From the NCBI GenBank assembly GCA_937925715.1, contig CALAMG010000021.1, positions 1-15,871 on the forward strand: a stretch of 15,871 bases of DNA. The letters run 5' to 3'. Of the stretch, positions 8,067 to 13,645 are shown one piece after another (within the stretch, counting starts at the first letter, position 1; the number at the start of each line of letters is the position of its first letter). The DNA is from an uncultured Collinsella sp. GTDB taxonomy: Bacteria > Actinomycetota > Coriobacteriia > Coriobacteriales > Coriobacteriaceae. The translations under genes and the position numbers were made by a program. The notes beneath the pieces are model-generated. The model was not told the origin of the DNA. It saw only the letters and a list, made by a program, of their open reading frames with translations, and made no database searches.

Positions 8067-8101
8067 AGGGGCTATTCGGGGTAACCCGATGGCCCCTTTT
8101 T
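8067..8101 (+). terminator. Rho-independent terminator between adhesin and sortase
   Basis: Outer stem GGGGC/GCCCC and inner stem TCGGG/CCCGA with loop GTAA are joined by a small internal loop and followed by TTTTT (8097-8101). It lies 30 bp after the adhesin stop and before the sortase ribosome binding site. It probably reduces rather than abolishes sortase transcription, since no good promoter is seen in the short remaining gap. Confidence 0.8.
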
Positions 8102-8125
8102 CACTAAAAAGGAAAGGAACTGAAC

Positions 8126-8857
8126 ATGACGAAAAGGAAAAGGATAAGCAAGATCGTTAACGGGATACTGCTCTGCATCTGCATCCTATCCGCGGCCGCA
8201 GCCCTCCTGCTGGGAGGAGAGACGGTTAAAGAGGGATGGGAATACGATAACCTCGCCAAGGATGCCGAGACCCAGACCGCAGACGGAATCGACTGGGCTA
8301 TGCTCCGCAGCCGTAATCAGGATATCGCGGCATGGCTCAGGGTCGAGGGAACAGCTATCGACCTTCCCGTCGTAAACACGCGCAAGGGAGACCCCGCGGA
8401 CTTCTATCTGAGCCACGATTTCGACCGCAACCCGTCGTTCGCGGGTTGCCCATACCTGGATGCAAGGTGTACGGCAGACGGTGCGCACGCACTCGTATAC
8501 GGACACCACATGGGGTTTACCGGTCAGATCTTCTCCCCTATTTTCGCGACCTACAGGCAAGCGGAATTCGACAAGATCGGCGAGATGTATTGGTTCACCC
8601 CCGATAAAGGACGGCAGGTTCTCAAACCTGTCATGGCGATGTCAGTCGACAAGAAATACCAGCCAATCCAGACGTTCGATTTCACTTCCGCAGAGGAAGT
8701 ACGGTCGTGGCTTTCGGATATGAAAAAAGACGCGACCGCCGTCAGCGATGACTGCGACGCCACGATTGCAAACGCAACCCGCGCAATCACACTCGTCACC
8801 TGTTCTTCGATGAATACGGGCGGTCGAGCTAGAACGCTTCTTATTTTTGTTCAGTAA
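8126..8857 (+). CDS. Class B sortase
   Basis: A 243-residue membrane-anchored transpeptidase. It would cut the sorting motif of a surface protein (probably MAQTG of the adjacent adhesin) and join it to cell-wall peptide. An N-terminal Lys/Arg-rich start and one membrane helix (~10-30) give an N-in, catalytic-domain-out topology. Family motifs: INxAxL-like IDLPVV (~78-83), the class B stretch DFYLSHDFDRNPSFAGCPYLD (~92-112), catalytic His127 in VYGHHM, catalytic Cys226 in TLVTCSS, and the transition-state Arg in GGRARTLLIF (Arg234 or Arg236). The start ATG follows AAAAAGGAAAGGA. The length is normal for SrtB. In this phylum class B sortases often accompany VaFE/Cna-B substrates; whether it polymerises pili or only anchors cannot be told from sequence. 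Confidence 0.93.
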   Translation: MTKRKRISKIVNGILLCICILSAAAALLLGGETVKEGWEYDNLAKDAETQTADGIDWAMLRSRNQDIAAWLRVEGTAIDLPVVNTRKGDPADFYLSHDFDRNPSFAGCPYLDARCTADGAHALVYGHHMGFTGQIFSPIFATYRQAEFDKIGEMYWFTPDKGRQVLKPVMAMSVDKKYQPIQTFDFTSAEEVRSWLSDMKKDATAVSDDCDATIANATRAITLVTCSSMNTGGRARTLLIFVQ

Positions 8858-8870
8858 GGGCGTAGTACAC

Positions 8871-8898
8871 TTGTACCATAATACAGATATGGTATAAT
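8871..8898 (+). promoter_or_regulatory. Promoter of the Fic toxin-antitoxin operon
   Basis: TTGTAC (8871-8876), a 16-bp spacer and a perfect TATAAT (8893-8898), preceded by TGG (extended -10), lie 30 bp upstream of the antitoxin start. It is by far the best sigma-70-type promoter in the window and makes the Fic unit independent of the sortase transcript. Confidence 0.8.
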
Positions 8899-8908
8899 GA
8901 TATTATAC
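8874..8908. promoter_or_regulatory. Two overlapping inverted repeats covering the fic promoter (operator)
   Basis: TACCATA (8874-8880) and TATGGTA (8888-8894) form one inverted repeat across the spacer. GTATAAT-GAT-ATTATAC (8892-8908) forms a second one centred just after the -10 box. Together they blanket the promoter, the usual layout of a toxin-antitoxin autorepressor site. The small antitoxin has no obvious DNA-binding domain, so the repressor is not certain. Confidence 0.6.
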
Positions 8909-8928
8909 TTTTAGAAAGGAGCAAAAGA

Positions 8929-9120
8929 ATGATCAAAAAAAACGATCGCCCAAAGTTTGTTGCAGAAGCTATATATACGAACACCTTGGAAGGTAAAAGA
9001 GTTTCTGATTTCTTTCTTGAAGAAGCAAGCAGGTATTGCAACGATGAAATCGACCTTGCTGAATTTGATCGCCGCCTTTGCAAGCACTACGGCATTTCAC
9101 CGTCTCAGCTAGAAAGGTAG
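8929..9120 (+). CDS. VbhA-like antitoxin of a class I Fic system
   Basis: A 63-residue acidic/helical protein directly upstream of a Fic toxin. It carries the class I inhibitory motif (S/T)xxxE(G/N) as TNTLEG (Thr17-Gly22). In VbhA and relatives the Glu of this helix pairs with the second Arg of the Fic motif and keeps ATP from binding productively. The rest (EEASRYCNDEIDLAEFDRRLCKHYGI) looks like the short three-helix VbhA fold. The ATG follows AGAAAGGAG. The gene ends 6 bp before the toxin start, so the two are translated together. The region is AT-rich compared with the adhesin and sortase, which suggests recent acquisition. Confidence 0.85.
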   Translation: MIKKNDRPKFVAEAIYTNTLEGKRVSDFFLEEASRYCNDEIDLAEFDRRLCKHYGISPSQLER

Positions 9121-9126
9121 CCACCT

Positions 9127-9837
9127 ATGTCCTTTGTCGACCCATATATTGATACTGAAACAGGACTTCTCATCAATTCGATAGGTGCAAAAACTCAATC
9201 AGAACTCGATCAAATAGAAGCGGACTTCGTTTCTATTGGGCTTTTGAAGTTATATGACGAAAAATTTAGAGTTAGCTATTCGCTTGAAGACCTGCAATAT
9301 ATCCATGCTTCTTTATTTGGCAAAGTATATCCGTGGGCTGGACAAATCAGAACTGTTGAAATACACAAAGTTGGAGATCCAGACAATTCTAATTTTGCGC
9401 CTTCGGCCCTAATCGAACCAGCTTTCTATAATTCGATGCAAGAACTTGGTGAAGACCATAATCTCCAAGGTTTAAATCAATTATCGTTTGCCGATCGTCT
9501 TGCATACCATTTTTCAAATGTGAACTATATTCATCCTTTTAGAGAAGGTAACGGGAGGACTCAAAGAGTGTTTTGGTCACTATGCGCAATGGAAGCAGGA
9601 TATGACTTAGATTGGACTTCTGTTAGCAGTCGAGACATGGAAAGTGCGTCTAAAATTGCCAGGCTCAATGACGACTTGACTGCCTTAAAAGCAATTTTCA
9701 AGGAAATTGCCATACCGTTTAATAAAAACAGCAGTCTACCTATAGACGCTGTTTACAAAAGACTTCTTCGAGTAAGAAACCATTTGTCCATGCAAGCAGA
9801 CAGAACATATGATTTAACTGAAAAGTATATTAGATAA
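9127..9837 (+). CDS. Fic/DOC-family toxin (predicted AMP-transferase)
   Basis: A 236-residue cytoplasmic Fic enzyme. The canonical motif HPFREGNGRTQR spans residues 136-147 and satisfies HxFx(D/E)GNGRxxR, with catalytic His136, Mg-binding Glu140 and the ATP-phosphate-binding Arg144 and Arg147. The flap/hairpin that docks the target is likely around GQIRTVEIHKVGD (~72-84). Family members transfer AMP from ATP to Tyr/Ser/Thr of targets; bacterial VbhT/FicT types modify DNA gyrase and topoisomerase IV subunits and stop growth. The ~60 residues after the core may be a C-terminal extension. AGAAAGG gives the ribosome site. Genetic order (antitoxin first, 6-bp gap) and the antitoxin motif make an active class I toxin-antitoxin pair the best reading. 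Confidence 0.93.
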   Translation: MSFVDPYIDTETGLLINSIGAKTQSELDQIEADFVSIGLLKLYDEKFRVSYSLEDLQYIHASLFGKVYPWAGQIRTVEIHKVGDPDNSNFAPSALIEPAFYNSMQELGEDHNLQGLNQLSFADRLAYHFSNVNYIHPFREGNGRTQRVFWSLCAMEAGYDLDWTSVSSRDMESASKIARLNDDLTALKAIFKEIAIPFNKNSSLPIDAVYKRLLRVRNHLSMQADRTYDLTEKYIR

Positions 9838-9844
9838 CTCCAAA

Positions 9845-9868
9845 AATAGCGTTAAAAACAGCGCTATT
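9845..9868. repeat. Inverted repeat after the Fic toxin gene
   Basis: AATAGCG (9845-9851) and CGCTATT (9862-9868) flank a 10-nt A-rich loop. There is no T-tract, so it would be a weak terminator at best. It overlaps the upstream part of the proposed promoter of the next gene and might instead be its operator. Confidence 0.35.
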
Positions 9869-9878
9869 GTGGTATAAG
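9851..9878 (+). promoter_or_regulatory. Candidate promoter of the Phd-like antitoxin gene
   Basis: An extended -10 element, TGGTATAAG (9870-9878), is preceded by a poor -35 (GTTAAA or TTAAAA, about 15-16 bp away). It resembles the TGGTATAAT of the fic promoter. It lies 44 bp upstream of the antitoxin ATG. Confidence 0.4.
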
Positions 9879-9921
9879 AACTGTAGATATAGGTACGGGT
9901 TCAGTTTTAGAAGGCGATACA

Positions 9922-10104
9922 ATGGACAGCGATATTCCACCGATGCTTGGAATCTCACAAGTCAAACGGGATTTCTCCCGCATCGCAAAAGACGTGGCGA
10001 CGACTGGAAAGCCGGTCGTCGTCCTGAAGGGAAGCAAGCCGATCGTCCAGATCGTACCGCTCCCGAATTCATCCATCCAGGATGAAGCACCAAAGACAGC
10101 ATAA
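9922..10104 (+). CDS. Orphan Phd/YefM-family antitoxin
   Basis: A 60-residue protein. The segment GISQVKRDFSRIAKDVATTG, followed by KPVVVLKGSKPIVQIVPL, is the typical Phd/YefM N-terminal DNA-binding and dimerisation fold: a helix with 'xxxRxxFxxIxxxV', then two beta strands. Family members bind the operator of their own operon and neutralise a toxin (Doc, YoeB or others) with their C-terminus. Here the C-terminal toxin-binding tail is very short and no RelE, PIN or Doc toxin follows. Its stop overlaps the AAGGAGG site of the next gene, an unrelated membrane protein, so the two are probably one transcript. It may be an orphan regulator, or may partner with the Fic toxin just upstream, since Phd-type antitoxins also pair with Fic/Doc proteins. 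Confidence 0.8.
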   Translation: MDSDIPPMLGISQVKRDFSRIAKDVATTGKPVVVLKGSKPIVQIVPLPNSSIQDEAPKTA

Positions 10105-10117
10105 GGAGGAAATGCAA

Positions 10118-11365
10118 ATGGATGATATGAACATGAACAACGAGCCGCCCGTTTACGACAGCGGCGATATGAAACCGACAGATCCCATCCCCACCGAGGG
10201 TGAGAACGATGCCGGGCTCACCGAGGAACTTCCGATGTATGAGGATACGTCGACCGGTGACCGAGGCGGGCGCAAGAAGATCATCGCGATCGCCGCAGGC
10301 GTCGTGCTCATCGCCGGTCTCGGTATCGGCGCATTCGCGTTGAGTTCCCATAAGACAGCGAACACTCAGCCGACCAAGCAGGAGCAAACCGTCACACCGG
10401 TCAAGGACAACTCTGAGGAAAAGACGGACAATCTGTCGACTTCCGATATCGCCAAGCTATGCTCGACGCTCAAGCTGGACGATGCCGATCTGTCGATCGC
10501 TTCTGACCAGGTACGGGTCGATGCCAAAAGCGGCCGCGTACTCGTGACCCAGGTTTCCGAGGACGATGCAGCCAAGATGGTCGATTCGACTGCCCGACGT
10601 TCCGCCGCCCTCGCTGCCTTACTCAACGGAAAGAAAATCAAGGGCGTCAGTGCCGTCGATGTGACGTGGATCGCCACTGACAAGGACGGCAACATCAAGG
10701 TCGCCGTCGCATACGATGTCACAAAGGCGCCGACCGGAGGATCAACAGTCGACATCATCAACGGATCCGGCGGACATGTGATCGCCGATGACATCTGGTC
10801 CACCGATGGTGTGCATGACCAGGGCTATGACCAGAATGCCGGCACCATGAAGAAACCGGATGGGACCTCTATCTCGACTGGAGCCAAGACCGAGGAGAAG
10901 AAAGAATCCGACGGCAAGGACCAGAAGTCCGATGACTCCAAGAAAGAGGATAACAAGTCTTCCGACTCGTCGAAGTCTGACAGCAAGGGAAACTCCTCCG
11001 ACTCGAAGCAGAATTCCGGCAATTCGCAGAGTTCCGGCAGCAACAATTCCTCTTCCAACGGCGGTAGCCAGAAGAAGTGGGTTGCCGAGCAGGGACACTG
11101 GGAGACAGATTACAGCCAGGTCTGGGTGCCGAATGTAGTGTATACGCGCCATCCTCGTTTCTGGGTCAACCATGGTGGTACTATGGTAGGGCCCTTCGAT
11201 TCCGAAGATGCCGCCTATTCGTGGGTTCATAATGATATGGACAACGGCGGCATCGGAGGATCTGTCGTAAACGATTCGTATACCACATCTGAGGACCAGG
11301 GACATTATGAACAGCAGGCTACGGGACAGCATTGGGTTGTCGACGTCGCCGGTCACTGGGAGTAA
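10118..11365 (+). CDS. Single-pass membrane protein with Ser/Lys/Asp linker and Trp/His/Tyr-rich tail
   Basis: About 415 residues; family not recognised. The frame opens at 10082, but AAGGAGG (10103-10109) is best spaced from ATG 10118. Order: acidic cytoplasmic N-terminus (~1-50), KK and one membrane helix (~54-76), an extracellular segment (~95-230) with mixed alpha/beta character (TSDIAKLCSTLKLDD... VDVTWIATDKDGNIKVAVAYDV), a low-complexity linker rich in Ser, Lys, Asp and Asn (~240-305), then an aromatic C-terminal domain. That domain begins EQGHWETDYSQVWVPNVVY and ends with GHYEQQ, GQHWVVDVAGHWE, so GHW/Y-E units recur. It has no cysteines. The linker could cross the cell wall and expose the tail. 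It follows the Phd-like antitoxin and ends in a good terminator. A surface or envelope role is inferred from topology only. Confidence 0.8.
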   Translation: MDDMNMNNEPPVYDSGDMKPTDPIPTEGENDAGLTEELPMYEDTSTGDRGGRKKIIAIAAGVVLIAGLGIGAFALSSHKTANTQPTKQEQTVTPVKDNSEEKTDNLSTSDIAKLCSTLKLDDADLSIASDQVRVDAKSGRVLVTQVSEDDAAKMVDSTARRSAALAALLNGKKIKGVSAVDVTWIATDKDGNIKVAVAYDVTKAPTGGSTVDIINGSGGHVIADDIWSTDGVHDQGYDQNAGTMKKPDGTSISTGAKTEEKKESDGKDQKSDDSKKEDNKSSDSSKSDSKGNSSDSKQNSGNSQSSGSNNSSSNGGSQKKWVAEQGHWETDYSQVWVPNVVYTRHPRFWVNHGGTMVGPFDSEDAAYSWVHNDMDNGGIGGSVVNDSYTTSEDQGHYEQQATGQHWVVDVAGHWE

Positions 11366-11392
11366 TGTACATCGTTCCTCTCCTCTTACATT

Positions 11393-11444
11393 CGGTAAAT
11401 ATATTATACCATAGTACTATGGCATTAGCCGTGAGAATTTACCG
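11393..11444. repeat. Nested palindromes downstream of the membrane protein gene
   Basis: A perfect 14-bp palindrome, CCATAGTACTATGG (11409-11422), lies inside a wider inverted repeat, CGGTAAAT (11393-11400) with ATTTACCG (11437-11444). The two are nearly concentric. The minus strand also reads TATGGTATAAT at 11413-11403, an 11-bp match to the extended -10 of the fic promoter, so a leftward antisense promoter or a shared regulator site is possible. Confidence 0.45.
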
Positions 11445-11454
11445 GTAAAAAGAA

Positions 11455-11486
11455 AGACCTCGGAGTTTAATCCGGGGTCTTTTTTG
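11455..11486 (+). terminator. Rho-independent terminator
   Basis: A 10-bp stem, AGACCTCGGA (11455-11464) with TCCGGGGTCT (11471-11480) and one G-U pair, encloses a 6-nt loop and is followed by a T-run (11480-11485). It closes the antitoxin/membrane protein transcript. Confidence 0.9.
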
Positions 11487-11568
11487 CAGGACGAAATGAT
11501 ACCTGATAAAATCAGCAAAGGCGCGGGGTGCGCTGAAGCACTACCCGAGTTTTCGGGGAGGTGGTCAT

Positions 11569-11637
11569 ATGGACATGCTACGTCTTTTAGTCGTTGCTCT
11601 CCTGCTTACGACCGTGCAGATCATTCTGGGTCGTTAA
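11569..11637 (+). CDS. 22-residue hydrophobic peptide, candidate type I toxin-like or membrane peptide
   Basis: A very short ORF. It starts MDMLRLLVV, continues as an Ala/Leu/Thr/Val/Ile run, and ends ILGR and TAA: one predicted membrane helix with charged ends. It has an exceptionally strong ribosome binding site, GGGGAGGTGG (11555-11564), at ideal spacing. A CCCGA/TCGGG hairpin (11544-11556 area) overlaps the 5' edge of that site, and a hairpin GGTCG/CGACC (11629-11645) overlaps the stop codon. Tiny hydrophobic peptides in structured mRNAs are typical of type I toxin-antitoxin loci (Fst, holin-like toxins), but no homology to a named family is proven. It could also be a leader peptide. Confidence 0.45.
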   Translation: MDMLRLLVVALLLTTVQIILGR

Positions 11638-11889
11638 ATTCGACCTATTAAATGACTGAAGCCGCCCCTGCAAGGACGACTTCAGTGACGAGGTGAAAGC
11701 CTCAAAACCTGTTTCTATCCACGTAGGGCGCCGGTTCTGCAAAACCGTTAAGCGCACCCTCGCGTCATCTTTAGTATAGCTGCTACCAATATTTCTATCG
11801 GTTAGTTTTGAAAATTCCCAAAAACTTTCCTGCAAAACCAATCATTGTCTTCCGTGATAACCCAGAAACGGTATCTGCAGTCTCAATTC
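11638..11889. other. Structured non-coding stretch after the small peptide
   Basis: No convincing gene is seen in this 252-bp stretch. Stem-loops follow one another: ACTGAAG (11653-11659) with CTTCAGT, enclosing CCCCTGCAAGG; GAGG/CCTC near 11690-11703; and the long stem at 11725-11760. It separates convergent transcripts and may contain an antisense or regulatory RNA and the terminator of the minus-strand cluster, though none of the stems has a T-run. Confidence 0.4.
11725..11760. ncRNA. Long stem-loop, candidate structured RNA element
   Basis: AGGG, CGC and CGGTT (11725-11736) pair in order with AACCG (11743-11747), GCG (11752-11754) and CCCT (11757-11760), leaving a 6-nt loop (CTGCAA) and two small bulges: about 12 base pairs in all. 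It lies between the small peptide and the convergent zinc-finger gene. It has no T-tract on either strand, so it may be an RNA element rather than a terminator. Confidence 0.35.
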
Positions 11890-12639
11890 CTATGCCAATC
11901 CTTTTCTACGGCGTTGAGTCATTCGGCACGCTTGCGAGCAGACATCGTTCAAGGATCCGATTCCACTTTGAAGGAACGGTGCCCCGCAATTCCGACAAAT
12001 ACCGATCCTCAGAGAGTCCCTGTAGACTATTCGATATAGCAATTCTGCGAACAGGGAATTGCGTTTCAAGCTCGGCGCCGGACGACTGGAAAACCATGCA
12101 GACGTGTCGGTTTTCCACCCCAGGTCTGTCTGGCCGTCTGAAACAGCAAGGTTTGAGACTGAGCCGATCAGCGCATTTATGATATTTTCCGCATCACCTC
12201 GCTCAGAACAGCCAACTTGCGTACAAAGCAAATAGTTCCTTTCTGCTTTGTCGTTCCACCCATCGAATAGACCTGCATATTTCTTGGAAGAAACAGACGA
12301 TGTAAGGATAAAGGTCGCTCCGCTCTCTTCATAAGAGGTGGATCCGAATACTTCGGCATAGATATCTTCGGTTCCAAAATCACCGATCTTTTCCCGATGA
12401 GTCAAAATGCTGGCTAGCTGCTGATAGGAACGATAATCCGTCAACTTATCCGTTAGCAATCTGCAGCCTCTTTTCCCCGATGAAAAAAAGGGATTAAATG
12501 CAAATGGAATGCACCAGAGCGTTTTATCAAGACGCTCAACATAGCAGCGAGCGAAACCTGTGTCCTTCATCGGTGCATCGGAACCGGCAGCAAGAAAACC
12601 GAGCAGCTTGGCTACCAAGAAGATGACAGAACGCGCCAT
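11890..12639 (-). CDS. Unknown protein with C-terminal CxxC/CxxxC zinc-finger-like motif
   Basis: A 249-residue protein of unrecognised family. Most of it (1-205) shows no motif I can name. The C-terminus reads ICRNCGAPFLQ (Cys215, Cys218), then VCSQACRMTQRRRKG (Cys234, Cys238): CxxC-15-CxxxC followed by a basic stretch. This resembles the small zinc fingers at the C-termini of CGNR-type and related proteins, which bind nucleic acid. The first ~18 residues are hydrophobic (SVIFLVAKLLGFLAAG) but include no clear signal-peptide site. ATG 12639 lies 3 bp after the stop of the upstream gene, so the two are translationally linked. The function is unknown; nucleic-acid binding is an inference from the finger. 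Confidence 0.7.
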   Translation of the reverse strand: MARSVIFLVAKLLGFLAAGSDAPMKDTGFARCYVERLDKTLWCIPFAFNPFFSSGKRGCRLLTDKLTDYRSYQQLASILTHREKIGDFGTEDIYAEVFGSTSYEESGATFILTSSVSSKKYAGLFDGWNDKAERNYLLCTQVGCSERGDAENIINALIGSVSNLAVSDGQTDLGWKTDTSAWFSSRPAPSLKRNSLFAELLYRIVYRDSLRIGICRNCGAPFLQSGIGSLNDVCSQACRMTQRRRKGLA

Positions 12640-12642
12640 GCT

Positions 12643-13095
12643 CTAATCTGCAAAGGTCTCCACCGCGACCATAGTAGAATCTGGATCCGCGTTACCGAGT
12701 ACGTCCGTGAGCCATTGACCATTGCAGGGGATTTGCTTGGCTGCATGACGTGCCGAAGCTATGCTTGATTTTAAGACTGTGTTCGCGCTCAACTCGGTCT
12801 CATATCTGAGCAATTCAGGGGCAGGCGGTCCAAAGTGTATGCCACATGAACCGGACATTATTTCTTCGATACTGTATAACCGCCTGCCAGTTATGGGATC
12901 AGCCGATGGAGGCAATAGTGGTGGAAGCGCGGAAATAGCGTCAGCGAGAGCTATCGGCCTTCGTGCCGTCAAGAGTGAGTTGATCTTTTGGGTTTCTATC
13001 CCAACGGTCTCGTCTTTCGAGAGAAGGGCTTTAGAAATAGGCCTGATGACAATATGCATCCCGAGATCATTGGTACTGATCGCCGCTTTTTTCAT
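12643..13095 (-). CDS. Hypothetical protein, first gene of a linked pair
   Basis: A 150-residue soluble protein I do not recognise. It starts MKKAAISTNDLGMHIVIRP behind AGGAAAGGTAGAG, a good ribosome site. The middle is Pro/Leu-rich (ISALPPLLPPSADPITGRRLYSIEE) and the C-terminal half looks helical. No membrane helix, signal peptide or metal site is visible. It is followed after 3 bp by the zinc-finger-like gene, suggesting the two products act together, and preceded by the tandem zinc-ribbon gene only 6 bp upstream, so all three probably share one transcript. Confidence 0.6.
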   Translation of the reverse strand: MKKAAISTNDLGMHIVIRPISKALLSKDETVGIETQKINSLLTARRPIALADAISALPPLLPPSADPITGRRLYSIEEIMSGSCGIHFGPPAPELLRYETELSANTVLKSSIASARHAAKQIPCNGQWLTDVLGNADPDSTMVAVETFAD

Positions 13096-13101
13096 TTTGC
13101 T

Positions 13102-13539
13102 CTACCTTTCCTTTTTGCCATAGCAATAGGGACAGCCTTTTCCTGCCGCCCTTGAATATATGGCAGCCTCCCACTCATGCCCGCACTTTCCCAGCCACCA
13201 CGCCTTCTTATTGGACTTTCCGGCAATCTGCATCGGGCGAAGCCTACCGTTCTTCGTGGGATGCCATTCGGCGGCCAGACTTGGATTCACCGTGACGAGG
13301 TCGTTAACGCCTTCGACGACATGTCTCTTTGAACAATGGGGACATCCAATTCCCCTGCTCCTATTTCCGATTACCGCCTCCCACTCATGCCCGCATGTTC
13401 CTTTCCACCAGACCTTTCGGTTGGATCCGGCAGTCACCTGCGTCGGTCGAAGGCAGTTATTCTTCGTCGGATGCCACTCCGCTGCCAAATCCGGATTGAC
13501 TGTCGCCAGGTCATTTTGACCGACGATTAGCTTTGCCAT
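13102..13539 (-). CDS. Tandem probable zinc-ribbon protein (PF14311/DUF4379-like)
   Basis: A 145-residue protein built of two near-identical 61-residue units, residues 9-69 and 79-139, offset by exactly 70. Each runs NDL(A/V)TVNPxLAAEWHPTKN, a basic linker, KxWWxGxCGHEWEA, then GCPxC. The proposed zinc ligands are Cys49, His51, Cys66, Cys69 and Cys119, His121, Cys136, Cys139. This is the signature of the probable zinc-ribbon domain found alone or repeated, often next to nuclease or helicase domains in accessory DNA. Here it is the domain alone, with only a short N- and C-terminal extension. The start follows AAGGGGAAGG. Role unknown; nucleic-acid binding is plausible. It opens the three-gene block that continues to 11890. 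Confidence 0.85.
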   Translation of the reverse strand: MAKLIVGQNDLATVNPDLAAEWHPTKNNCLRPTQVTAGSNRKVWWKGTCGHEWEAVIGNRSRGIGCPHCSKRHVVEGVNDLVTVNPSLAAEWHPTKNGRLRPMQIAGKSNKKAWWLGKCGHEWEAAIYSRAAGKGCPYCYGKKER

Positions 13540-13590
13540 TTAGTTGACCTTCCCCTTTAACCAGTCTACAGCCTACTGATTATCGAGCTT

Positions 13591-13623
13591 AAAAAAGAGT
13601 CGCCCGAAAAAGACGACTCTTTA
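13591..13623 (-). terminator. Rho-independent terminator (minus strand)
   Basis: AAAGAGTCG and CGACTCTTT form a perfect 9-bp stem with an 11-nt loop. On the minus strand it ends in a run of six T (complement of 13591-13596). It lies 23 bp after the stop of the coiled-coil gene and separates that gene from the three-gene block. Confidence 0.88.
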
Positions 13624-13645
13624 GACCTATCAGCTTGAGATCGCA

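Noticed and set aside
8126..8857. Class C (pilin-polymerising) sortase
   Set aside because: There is no lid region or C-terminal membrane helix, and the residues ~92-112 stretch (DFYLSHDF...NPSF) is class B-like.
11587..11841. Minus-strand frame of 84 codons overlapping the small peptide locus
   Set aside because: It needs a TTG start, runs through several stem-loops and ends inside the small peptide region; its composition looks like translated RNA structure. Kept only as an outside possibility.
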